From the NCBI RefSeq assembly GCF_037975245.1, contig NC_092568.1, forward strand, positions 41,717,631-41,781,630: 64,000 bases of DNA, given 5' to 3'. Positions within the stretch are counted from its first letter, which is position 1. Each line of letters opens with the position of its first letter. The notes below the pieces were generated by a model. The model ran no database searches. It was not told the origin of the DNA and worked only from the letters and a program-made list of their open reading frames with translations. This document shows, piece after piece, positions 1 through 11,507 of the stretch. A program made the position numbers and the translations under genes. Origin of the DNA: Apostichopus japonicus (taxonomy: Eukaryota > Echinodermata > Holothuroidea > Aspidochirotida > Stichopodidae).

Positions 1-470
1 GACATATTTTTCCTTACTCTAGAGATCAAACATGATGCTAACCAACTCGAAATCATTTGTGATTCCTAAAGCCGGATCTCAAAAGAGATACTTTGAACAG
101 ACTTTATGTTAATGCAATGGAGGTGAACGACAAAGGCAAATGAATATATATAAATGAAAATCGTAATGAGTTGGAAAATCAAGAAAAGTGAAAAACTTTC
201 AGCCTCCACCGGGATTCGAACCACGGGCCTCCCGCTCTGTACGCGGACACCCTAACCACTAGGCTATGGACGCTGATTGTATGTCCAGAGGTTCGAAACC
301 GGTAAGGAAGGTCGTAATTCCACTGTAGGCGTTTGTCACCTGTATCGAACAATACTAGTTCTGTTTTTGGTGACATATTTTGCCTTACTCTAGAGATCAA
401 ACATGATGCTAACCAACTCGAAATCATTTGTGATTCCTAAAGCCGGATCTCGAAAGAGATACTTTGAACA
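1..470. repeat. SINE-like 371-bp unit, one full copy plus a partial second
   Basis: The sequence starting 'gacatattttt' at 1 recurs at 372, giving a 371-bp tandem period; the second copy stops at about 470, where a (TA)n tract begins. The same unit occurs as a 373-bp dimer at 29277-29973. Each unit holds a tRNA-like segment on the minus strand. Translations of this region on the minus strand look protein-like but are shadows of the repeat. Confidence 0.75.
201..275 (-). repeat. tRNA-like head of a SINE
   Basis: Read on the minus strand it has an A-box-like 'tagcctagtggttagg', an anticodon-arm-like stem 'ccgc/gcgg', and a B box 'ggttcgaatcc'. The acceptor ends do not pair well and the segment sits inside a 371-bp repeated unit, so a tRNA-derived SINE is more likely than a working tRNA gene. 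Near-identical heads lie at 29327-29402 and 29700-29775. Confidence 0.65.
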
Positions 471-1139
<669 letters not shown>

Positions 1140-1721
1140 TTGTAACACCCCTCTCCCCGGACCCTCTTCTCGATATCAATTTCTTTAGCCATTTTACAAC
1201 CTATAAACAAGCTTTTAAATAAAGATATGAAAAGTAAGAGTTGAGTTTGATATATAAAGTGTATGTTACCATGCTCGATCGTTAAAAAAACATAAGTTTA
1301 ACCTGTTAGCTTACTCCACATCATTTACACCTTATCACCCTCTCTACCCCCACCTCACCATGAATAATATAGCGAAAACTTCTACCATACGTAAAATTTA
1401 AAGCATCACATCATTACAAAATATGATGTTGTATTTTATCATCATTATATAACTGTTAATAATGCGATATATTTAAGAGCAGCCAATGTTTAGTGTAATC
1501 GAACAACTGCGTTACGTGTGGCTAAATTCAGCGACCTTAAAAATGTCACGATTTGGTCAAAATGATGCGATGTTACACCCAACGCAAAGCTTCACCTGTG
1601 ACACACATTTATATACAGAGGTACAGGGCAATTTACTACCGTCACATACAATTTCGTTTCCTTGACTCTCATCATTGAGCACACTTACCCTGACAATCAT
1701 CAGAATTCGACTCGTGCCACT
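1140..1721 (-). pseudogene. Segmental duplicate carrying a broken exon 1 of the secreted-protein gene
   Basis: About 0.55 kb here is clearly homologous to 14645-15160, the intron start and exon 1 end of the gene at 11508-15318. On the minus strand, about 1721 to 1689 encodes the exon's last residues, HESNSDDCQG (HESNSDVCQG in the intact gene), followed by a conserved donor 'gtaagt' at 1688. The upstream part of the exon, with its signal peptide, is replaced by unrelated sequence. No second exon is visible below 1140, so this is a dead fragment unless it continues outside the window. Confidence 0.6.
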
Positions 1722-2209
1722 GTTTTGAAAAGCAAAACAAACGCACGGTCATAGCATCTGCGATCGTACATATAAGAAATGAGCGGTTAAAATGAACTAT
1801 GTGTTCTTTTTTATCTCCATTCCTACAGTACGTGCCGAAAATCTTGAGGTTGCACACTACTGACTAATGAAATCAAAGAAATGGTATGAACATTTAGCTA
1901 AAACTAACTGAAATACTGTCCAGGTGTTCACATTATCTTTCCTTTTTATTTAGGAAGTTGAAATCTCAGCTAGGGGGCAGCTGCCCCGCTCCCCGCAGGC
2001 TACGGTCCTGTACTTGGCATCAGTTAACTTAATCACAAATAGAAAAAAAATTGTGAACATAATTATGTAAATAACTACTAAAGTATACAACTTGAGGTAT
2101 AATAAGTAACATGGTTATAACAACAACATGACTACCAGCCTAGCACACAGGCTTAGCACCATATAGGTAGCTGTCTCAAAACTCCTATATGATTGGCTTT
2201 TCCAACCAA

Positions 2210-2566
2210 ACTGAATGCACAATATAATTTCACATAGTGTTATAGTGCATGTACGTGCAACATACAACACACTATAAATTTAAAAATAAAACCCAAATGT
2301 AGTGGAAAGGAGTTAGGGAATGCTGCTGGCTTTCATATCTGTTGGCTTGTCATATAGCCCCAGCGGTCTATATAGGCGCGGTTCCTCAGATAAATTACGC
2401 TATAAAGGAAATTCTTATTTCAAATCAGTTGGAAAGTTATATTTTTCTTCGAGGGGGGGGGGGGTGCAAGGTTGAGAAGATGAGAATAAAATGATAAAAA
2501 CTACTAATTACATAGCACAAATTTTGAGCTCCCTTTTTGAGATCCACGAGGTATTGTGAGCTTTCC
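2210..2566 (+). repeat. Inverted repeat arm (partner 5924-6285)
   Basis: About 350 bp matching the reverse complement of 5924-6285, including shared blocks such as 'gcacaatataatt', 'ggttcctca', 'gagaataaaa' and 'gagctcccttt'. Divergence is moderate with small indels. Either two opposed copies of one mobile element or the arms of a 4-kb inverted structure. Confidence 0.7.
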
Positions 2567-2589
2567 CCCTCCCCCCCCCCCCCTCACCC

Positions 2590-2740
2590 TCTGATGTGTG
2601 TATGGAAATCGACCGGTTCTAGCTGCATGCACGCCGTGAAACACCTTCGGGAGGAGTAAAATTGTGGATTCTGAATTCATAAACATGACTTTGATTGTAG
2701 TATAGGCGAAGAGTGCTTTACATATCGACATACTGTTTGT
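2590..2740 (-). repeat. Inverted repeat arm (partner 3906-4050)
   Basis: About 150 bp matching the reverse complement of 3906-4050, with shared blocks 'gaaacaccttcgggaggagta' (shortened here by wording) and 'gattctgaattcataaacatg'-like words. Both arms are followed by purine- or pyrimidine-rich tracts (C-rich at 2567-2583; GA/GGA at 4063-4120), which look like element ends. Confidence 0.65.
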
Positions 2741-3320
2741 TACATATGGAAGCAGGAAAAAAGCGGGAAAAACAACAACAAAAGAACAGGATACCGAGCG
2801 GGAGAGGAGCGATTGACTTCAGCCGTTGGGACCCTCAGACTTGGCATCAACCATCACTAATTTCCATTCTATACTAATACCAACCCCCACCCCAACCCAA
2901 AACCCAACCCCCTCGGTGGCTTTGCCGTCCACCTTCGACGGGTTTAGCTTGTTAGCACTCACTGGATGTCCTAGACCAGGGGGTCCCCTTTCCTTCCTCT
3001 TTGCCAGAACTGAGGCCTTCTCCCAGCCAGTGAAGTCAGGCGAGTCTAAATAGGCATTACTTTTAACTTTGCGGAGTAGATTAGTAACCATGCAGAATAG
3101 AAGAAGATTCAAAGAAGGGTTCAAAAATAAAGTTATATTAATATTTTAGTATCATTAAAATTAACGCGGGGATAAGTAAAAGTGGCCGAAGTGGCAGCAA
3201 ATAATGTTATACTCTTTTATTATATATAGTCCACACGGAAACTATCTTGTATTCTGACTGTAAGTAGTAGTACATTTTTATTCTCTTTTGGAGAAAACTT
3301 AATAGCATACATGTACATAC

Positions 3321-3595
3321 ATGTGTCCAAAGCTGCAGTATTTTGGACACATTTCTAGGAGAGAAGGTGACAACTTGGAGAAGATCATTACCCAAGGTCA
3401 TTTTGAGGGTCAACGAAAACGTGGTAGGCCAAAAGTTCGATGGGCTGACGGGATAAAAGAGATCACCGGCATGAACATCTGCGCAGCTCACCGATATGCC
3501 CAGGATAGAAGTGGTTGGAACGTCATCATCAATAGGGTCACAAAGGGTCAGTCATGACTCATAGGACGACGACGACGACGACGACATACCACTAC
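3321..3595 (+). mobile_element. LINE fragment, C-terminal end of a reverse transcriptase ORF
   Basis: The plus-strand frame 3321-3557 encodes the typical C-terminal tail of endonuclease/RT-type LINE ORFs: 'FGHISRREGDNLEKII', then 'GQRKRGRPKVRW', then 'AQDRSGWNVII'. The stop is followed by a short (GAC)n run, as in RTE-like elements. No RT catalytic motifs remain; this is a 5'-truncated dead copy of under 300 bp. A second copy of the same tail type is at 50467-50652. Confidence 0.7.
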
Positions 3596-3792
3596 ATATA
3601 GAAAGTTTCATTCACTCGTGCATACATAATTCAGCAAAAGGCTCTTGTCTCTGCACCACTGCGGTTGAAGTGTATATTTGGCAGCTGTTAAATGATACAC
3701 TTGAACCGCAGCGTTGCAGAGCCTTTAGTTGATCATGTATGCATGTATGCATTTATGTATGTATACATGAGTGAATGAAATTCACTATATTT
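3590..3792. repeat. Palindromic foldback MITE-like element
   Basis: The two halves are inverted copies: 'ctgcaccactgcggttgaag' near 3652 against 'ttgaaccgcagcgttgcag' near 3701, with outer parts 'tttcattcactcgtg' against 'catgagtgaatgaaa'. The centre is near 3690. No coding capacity. Confidence 0.65.
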
Positions 3793-3905
3793 ACTGGCAT
3801 GTACATGTATGCTATTAGCTTTCGCCCAAAAGAAGAAAACAAGTTTTACTACTGTTCCAGGCAGAATACCATAACACGATAACACATTTCCTGCTTCAAT
3901 CTGTA

Positions 3906-4140
3906 ACAAACAATATGTCGATATGTAACGCACTCTTCGTCAATACTACAATCAAAGCCATGTTTATGAATTCAGAATCCAAACTTGTACTCCTCCCGAA
4001 GGTGTTTCACGGAGTGCATGCAGCTAGAGCCGGTCGATTCCATATACACATCAGCGAGAAAGAGAGAGAGAGAGAGAGGTGGAGGTGGAGGTGGAGGTGG
4101 AGAAGGGGGAGGAGGGGGAATATACGTAACCCAAGGGTGA
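3906..4140 (+). repeat. Inverted repeat arm with GA/GGA-rich tail
   Basis: Partner of 2590-2740 in opposite orientation. It is followed by (GA)n and (GGTGGA)n-like tracts at 4063-4120. Confidence 0.65.
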
Positions 4141-4159
4141 AAATTCCCGATAAGTGAAT

Positions 4160-5325
4160 TTCTCTCCACGAAAATGTCAAGTCGACACAACAGGATAAAG
4201 AGAGAAGACTAGAAATCCGTGCAACACCACCTGTTTGTATTTTGTGGATCACCACAATTATAATCATTATAATTCCATAACCAAAGGCCACGCAGACTTA
4301 CCATCTATGGATCAGTGGTGGGCACGAAATTAATCTTGCGGACTACCATGAAGTTTTTGACTTATCTGCTTTTTTCTTATTTTAACCTTACAAGAAATAG
4401 TCCACATGAATTTGTTTCTGATTAATGAAAGAATAGCAAATAAATACTAAACATCTTAGTGAAATATGAATGAAAATCCTACATTGCGTTTTCGAAATAT
4501 TGATACTTAAAATTGTCACAGTTTGTACTGCAATGTGAACTTGAAGCAAACAGGTGTTATGTGATTGTTGCACACTGAAAGCTGTTCTGTTTATTTTTTA
4601 GATTTGACTTTATTGTCTCGACATTGGATTGGGTAGAGCACAAACGTTGCTTTAAATTACTATTCTGTGTATTCATATGTTAATGCATCCCAATTTTGAC
4701 GAAGCAACTTGTATATACATGTTAAAGGAAACATTACACAAATGTTTCGGTGCGCAGCTATGACATCACACATGTTTGCTTCAAGTTCATTTTTGGTACT
4801 TATCACGTCAATTTCAAATGTTGTTATCTCGTCAACGATACATAAGAATTGAATGCAAATTTTACCAGGATGCACGTAATATATTTTCCATTAGTCAAAA
4901 CTAAATTTACCCTGCACTACCCATTTGAACGGGACAGAAGGAGAAGCAACCGCCAACATCTCCACTTGATTTTGTTTTTTGAGGATCAACATAGTAATTA
5001 CGGTGTTCCTTTAATTTTGCAGGCCATGAAATGCACACTGATATGTTGTACCCCTTCAACCGCTCTTTTTAAACATTTAACTTAAGAACCCCGTCACTGA
5101 ACTCGATTTACTATCCACCGACACCAATAATAATAACGGAATTACTAACCATTACTTTAATTAACGGAAAGAACCACTCAAGGCTCAATCCCGACCTCTG
5201 ATGGGTCAATACCCGTTTATACGTCACTAAAACCGTTTCCTCTATTCACATAACAATATGGTACCAAATGATAGCATACCTGGGTTCCCATGAAGTCAGT
5301 TATTCCTTTAACTCAATCAGAACTT
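4160..5325. other. Intergenic, no gene seen
   Basis: AT-rich sequence. Short frames only, without splice context or family resemblance. Confidence 0.5.
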
Positions 5326-5329
5326 TTCA

Positions 5330-5812
5330 TTCCTTCTCATGTAAATTCATATCGAGACACTCCTCAACGATGCAAGGGTACATAAAACCAGTCGAAAAGT
5401 TACCAAAGAATGCTTCTGAAGGAACGATGTTGATCGGACCGTTACCGCAGCGCATAACATCGCAGGGAAACAATGTCACTGTTTGAAATTCAACTATGGG
5501 AACGCAAGGATTTATGTCAACCACCCACAAAAACTGACTGGCAGAAATTTGGTGCATAACGGCTTCCTGCACATTTCAACTTCTCTGCGACTTCACAGAA
5601 CTTGTTGTCGGAATGATGACGATAGACATATACATATTGTGGTTCGGGAGATCCAAGATGCCAATCCACGGGTACAAACTTTTCAAATTCATGCCCAACG
5701 GCATCTGGGGTGGAGTACAGGGATAATTTTGTCTCTGAAAAGTGACTCTTACTTCGTCCTCGTCTATCTGAATACTGATTCACTGCAAGAAGGCACAGTA
5801 CAGCAGGGGCGT
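5330..5812 (-). pseudogene. Pseudogene of the secreted protein encoded at 11508-15318
   Basis: Minus-strand homology to the intact gene covers most of its second half: HEFEKF (HEFDEF), HLGSPEP (HFGIPEP), SRYAPNFCQ (SRYAPNLCQ), then in another frame GPINIVPSEAFFGNF (NPINIIASETFIGNF) and MYPCI (KYPCI). A frameshift separates the two blocks near 5525-5540. At its 5' end a signal-peptide-like AVLCLLAVNQYS (CVLCLLVVTQYS in the intact gene) is joined almost directly to the second-half homology, so the rest of exon 1, the intron and the front of exon 2 are missing. A deletion is the simplest reading. Not expected to make a working protein. Confidence 0.7.
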
Positions 5813-5923
5813 CAAACATTTGGGGACAGGGGGACACGCCCACCATTTTTTTGAAGGGTGGGGTCACAATATCAAATGTCCCCACCCCGGGTTTAGTAAC
5901 TGAATCGTGAAGGCGCTCAGGCT

Positions 5924-6285
5924 CACAATGACTCGTGTTTCTCATAAAGGGAGCTCAAACATTGTGCTATAAGATTAGTAGTTAGTAATGTTTTATTCTC
6001 ATCTGCTCAACCACCCGACCTCCTCCCACCCCTCCCCAATGAAAAATGAAACTTTTCAACTGGGTTGAAGTAAGAATTACGGTTTTCTTTTATACCATAA
6101 ATTAAATGAGGAACCGGGCCCATACACCGCTGAGGCTATCTGCCAAGCCAGCAGATAATGAAAGTCCGCAGCATCGCTAATCTCCTTTCCAGTATATTCG
6201 TTTCTTTCCATTTATTTATAATTTGTTTTATTTCACGTACAAGCAATATAACACTATATGTAAATTATATTGTGCATCATGATAG
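5924..6285 (-). repeat. Inverted repeat arm (partner 2210-2566)
   Basis: Reverse-complement homolog of 2210-2566, with the same order of conserved words. It begins just beyond the 5.3-5.8 kb pseudogene. Confidence 0.7.
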
Positions 6286-9200
6286 GATGTAAAACTACGG
6301 TTAGTAAATATATTATTTACGTCAAAATGTTTTATAGTAGGCCTACCAGTTTCATTGTTTGCCTCTATATCAGTGCTCAAATGTTTTAACTAAGAATATG
6401 GACGCGCAGTCCACTACACGGCCCATCCAATCAGTTCATTCTCCGCCCCCCCCCCCGTAGGTCCCTTTTTGTCATGTGAAACAAATAATAATAATACAAA
6501 CCTCACAATTAATTTACACCTAAATTCCCTATATGGCTTCCCCTCAGCATATATAGGCTACGGCTACCACCAGAATGCACTAGCTTGCTTTTAATTCAAT
6601 TCAATTCAATTACCTGGGTAAAACAATGAATAATGCAGAGCCTATAAGGTAATGTAATGTCCTATTTTTCTACAAAGGGATTTTACCGAATTCCATTTTT
6701 TCTAATTTACCTTTTATGGGGGGAGGGGGGGGGGGAGTGTATATTTCTAAAACATGAGATCTCAATATAATGAATGTTGAGGCCTAGATGTAACTTTTAC
6801 AAGGCCTGTGAAGTGCAATTTCCGGCAATTTGTGAGACATTATTTGCAACAACAACAACAAATAGCCACGCTACGCGCTCACAGATGGTGGCGCTTCGCG
6901 TATCGTGTCATGATAGTCCCTTTAGGGAAATAGCCCACCGTCTAAAACTTTCTGAAAATGGCCCTGGCATAAACACACATAAAAACATTATTATGTGACA
7001 TTTGGGAGATACATAATGTTCCCCAGATTCCCCCTAGAGAATCTACTCATGCTACTGCCCCGAAGTATCTTTATCGTATAGGCTTTTATATTTCCGATAA
7101 AGTGAATTTGCCCGGATACCCAACAGTTCTTTTTAAATATACTTATGATACCATATGTGTGCATGCATGATGTAGACCTGTAATTGTGTGCAAAGTTTCA
7201 GATTGTATCCGTTTTTGGCTAAGTCTCAGTTTTATAATTCATGGTTAAGGCCCTTAGTCTTTCTTAATTTAAGTCTAATCACTTGTCACATGTGATATTA
7301 AACATATTTATGACTGATATATCCATTTAGGGACCAAACAGAAGCAACTTAAAGATTTCTATGAGCAATCTGGGGCCCCAAGGAGGGCCAATGGAACCTA
7401 CCCGACTTGGCATCAAGGCGCTCATTTCAGTTTTATCAATGCTCAGTCATTTACCCCCCCCCCTTGATTGCCCCTACAGTACAGCAAAACAAGTGTGTGC
7501 ATATTTATTATTATCCATGGTATAGTACCCATGGTATATGCTGAGGTCACATATTTCGAATGAAAATAACTGGTTTGAGCTTTCACATGAGCATTTATAT
7601 ATGAAGTATAGCGTTAACAATTCCACCGTAGCAATATAAATATATTGCTGCATTTTACGGCTGGTATTTTACCTACTGATGCAAAGAATATACTTCGTTA
7701 TGCTTGAACAGGCGTAACTGTTACACATGGCATAACTTCTTGAGCTAGTTGCATCACTACCCCACCCTCACAATTATTGCCAGCCGCCAAGAAACGACTG
7801 AAGGATGATTTTGTATACGTCAGTGTTTTGTTCATTATGTGTATTAATCATTTATATTTCGACGCAATGTCACACGAAAACTTGTAACTGTTGTTGAGAT
7901 GATATATTGTACTTCTTGGTGAGTCAGTGTACATTAGTAGGCGGTACCATAAGTGTACCACGATGACATGCATGGTGTTGGGCTGGTCTAGGGTCCAAAG
8001 ATAATGTGAGTGTGTGTGTGTCATGGTGTAGGGTCCAAACGTAATGTGTGTGTGTGTGTCATTACCATGTGACATGAGACACATAGTGTGTTTCTTGATT
8101 AGGTTACATGTTCTAAAAAATAACCCTACTTAATTTTAACGGTTAACCAATGGATAACCAACATGAGATAATATAGTCTCACAGACACATTGCTGATTTG
8201 TGGTGATAGAGAAGTGTTATCATCTTCTAAGTTAAACCTAATAGGACCTAATTAAGAGTCTAAATATACCATATTAGAATACATAATTTGACCTCTAAAC
8301 TCTTTTCTGGGTGAGGAAACCCGAAATCCCCATCCTACACGGGGGGGGGGGGGGCGTATTCAACGACCCCACAGCCGCACTCTCATTCGTAAGAACCTCA
8401 ATCATTTGGGGTGAATTTGGAATTTGTCTCCCCTCTCCCCCCGCCTCCCACGTTTGAGTCAGGTGTTAGATGACATGTTTGCTGAATCACTTCGAACAAA
8501 CAGAATATCAAGAGGAAGAAGGAAACACCCATTTAGCTGATATTTATTTATCTTATGATGATTCCTAGAGTTTTGGTGCATGCTTTTTGTGACCAATCTT
8601 CTTCTTTTTTTACCATCGTTATTTTTCTTTATTATTGTGTTTGTTAGAGAGGTGGGGCAGAGGTGTTTGTCAGAAGCGTTCTTAACATATACTAACATAG
8701 TACTGTTGATGACTGGGTATGTGTTTCCTCTGACTTTTTAACTCGCTAATGGATATTTCAAGTATATAAAACAAATATAGCATGGATAAATTCATCTGAT
8801 ACTTCAACCACTATAACTTTTGCTACATTTAGATCAGGTTTTTAGTTGTGGAGTATGAATTTCGCAGGTTACTTTACCTAATTTAATGAAATGATTAAAC
8901 TTTCCTGGCAGAAATAGCTTCAGACAAGGTATAAGAAACACTATACGTGACAGATCGAGATTGTAGCCTTCTACTCCCCACCCCCCTCCGTATCCTCCCT
9001 CCCATCCCCTTCCCCTCAAAGTACTATTCTGTACAATAACAACACTAGTAGAAATAGTTAAGTCTGTAAACTGATCTTACTGGCGAGGGTATAAAGATGA
9101 ATGTGTTGCTCTCGTAGGCTCAACATCTCTACAACCTATCTCCCCGCGCAACAAATGTTACGCCAGAAATTTGAGTAAAGTAATTGGACAGGGGAACTAT

Positions 9201-11507
9201 TCATAACCAAAGGGTCTATTCCCGATCCGTATATCTCATGCCACAAAATGTATAGACAAAAGACTAATCAAAACTACTGTATGAATGTTTCCCGAAAGGA
9301 ATGTAAACGTAAGGTTGTTGTATAATAACTATACTTTTATTGTTTAATTGTGAGTTGAGAAGGTGATGTACCACCTCTCCCATCCACTAATAACATACGC
9401 TCCTGGATCAGCACCTGTTTATTTCCTTTGTCGGCAGAGAACTGTCTCAAGAGATTGGAGCAATTGTAACGGCGTAATATACAGCTTTAAGAACACATTT
9501 ATGCTATCTTCGGCATATCTTAGTCCGATCCGAGTTGCTAACGTAATCCGTTCCTTTACAAATGTCAAATTTCATATTGATTTTGTCTTTTAATATATTT
9601 TTTAGAACAGAGCATCGACATCCAACATCACGTGCTCTCGAATAGGTTAACAAGTTAAAAGTCTGTGTTTTCGTTTTTTTTTAAAGTATAGTTCGTGTGC
9701 TATACTGTAAGCATAGTTAAGCCATTTTCATTAAGAGCCTCTATAATGTTTAAAGTTTCATTTCTAAAAAAGAGAGAGAGAAAAATAGAAAGAATATAAG
9801 TGGTACCGAAATACAACCTGTATTTATCACAGTGGCTTTAAATTAACTGTCTGGAAAATTTTCGAATTAATTGAGATCCCAAGGCTTGCTATCCGTCAGT
9901 AAATATGATGATATGAGAGGGAGCACCCCTCCCTTATAAAATCCTTGATTCGTCTCTGGTCCTTCCATAAGGGTTAAAGCCCATACCTAAATCAGTTGAG
10001 AAAGTTTGATTTAAGTCCCCCCCCCCCCTCCTCCTCCTCCTCGCCTTTGAAATATTGCGTACATCACTGACTGTATCCAGCGACGTAGCCATGCAGGTTT
10101 TGAAAGGGGGCAGCACATTTTTCTATTGATATGGGGGAGGGTTCTAAAGGGAGGGGTGTGCCCCTCCCCTTTGAGATTTTTTGAACAATTGAAGGTCCTT
10201 AGATGCGATCTGGTACAATGTTTTGCCAATTTCATCATTATCATATGATATCATATTATCAGCAGATTTTGTTTCCTGTTTGAATTCTTTCACATATTCT
10301 TTTACATAATCAGAAAGACAAACATAGTGCCCATTTACAATTTCTTCCAGTAGGATGTTTCTTGTTTATTGTCCAATGTCTGGACTTTAATATATATGAC
10401 GAACTTAACTGATGGACAATATAAACTTTCATATTTTGTAAGACAGCCAGATGTGCAGTGGCCTAAAAACAAATATCGTTATCGCAGTGTATTAGCAGTG
10501 TAATAATTATTTATAGGAAGCGCGTATCACGTACGAATGCTAGCTTAGCTTCATAACATATGCTGTTCGTGGAACAACTTTGGACGAATCATAGAAAGGA
10601 TGAGAACGAACGTTGTAGACGTCGTTGTGCATACGGTTCGTGACACTCCAATGAGTGCGGTTAGGTAGGCAATATGTATTTTATTACGCAGTGGCCAACT
10701 GTAGGCTTGTAATAGGCTATAGATTAAATTTAGCTAATTGCATCTGCCAAACTAAGTAAGTAGCTGAATCAGTAGGCCTAAATGTTACTACGATTATATT
10801 CGAGTTAACGGAGCTGACGAGTATTCAAGATCAAAAGAGCACTGACAAAATCCCATGCTAAAAAACAACAGTTTTTAATATTTTTTTCGACACTGAATGG
10901 GGGGGGGGAGCAGTCGCTCCCCTGCTCCTCCCTGGTTACTACCCTGACTGTAACCGTAACTTTATGGTAAGTGAACAGATACTGGAAATAAGAATGATAT
11001 AAACAATTTAAAATGCTATACCTGTTTATTGTTCTGATGAGGGCGTTACATCATTGGAAAGTTTTGAAGCAGGAAATATGTAAGGTATTCTACGTTTGCC
11101 ACATGCATTTAAGAAAACCCTCAAAAAATACAACGAGGGGAAACAAAACATTAATGAATAAAGTTGATATATGACACAAGTCTATAGCGGGGTGCATCTC
11201 TCATCTCTCGCCCTCTCTCTCTCCACCCACCTTTCTCCACCTGTCATTCCCTCTCTGCGAATCTCAAGCCCTGCAACATCTACTTTTAGAAATGCCACAA
11301 TAAACTATACCTTCACCGAGTTTGATTTAAAATGCTAAGTATGATCGAATGAGAGCACTTAAACACTGCTGACAAAAGCCTGCTGACTTTCGACGCTAGT
11401 GATATCATTGGCTACATCATACAATGGACATACATGCAGGGATCTCAACCAACTCCTCCCGCCCCTATACTATACTTTAAACCATCATGCAAAGTTTACA
11501 GCAACAA
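6286..11507. other. Long intergenic stretch, no supported gene
   Basis: Contains G/C homopolymer runs (near 6446, 6720, 8341, 10019, 10897), short (GT)n repeats around 8000-8060, CT-rich sequence near 11200 and many small frames with no motif or splice support. I see no RNA gene and no recognisable mobile-element protein. Confidence 0.5.

Noticed and set aside
201-275. Functional tRNA gene
   Set aside because: A and B boxes are present but acceptor pairing is poor, and the segment is embedded in a repeated unit with several copies.
11026-11080. Hammerhead core 'ctgatgaggg' with 'gaaag' downstream
   Set aside because: No paired stems I or III and no cleavage triplet in place.
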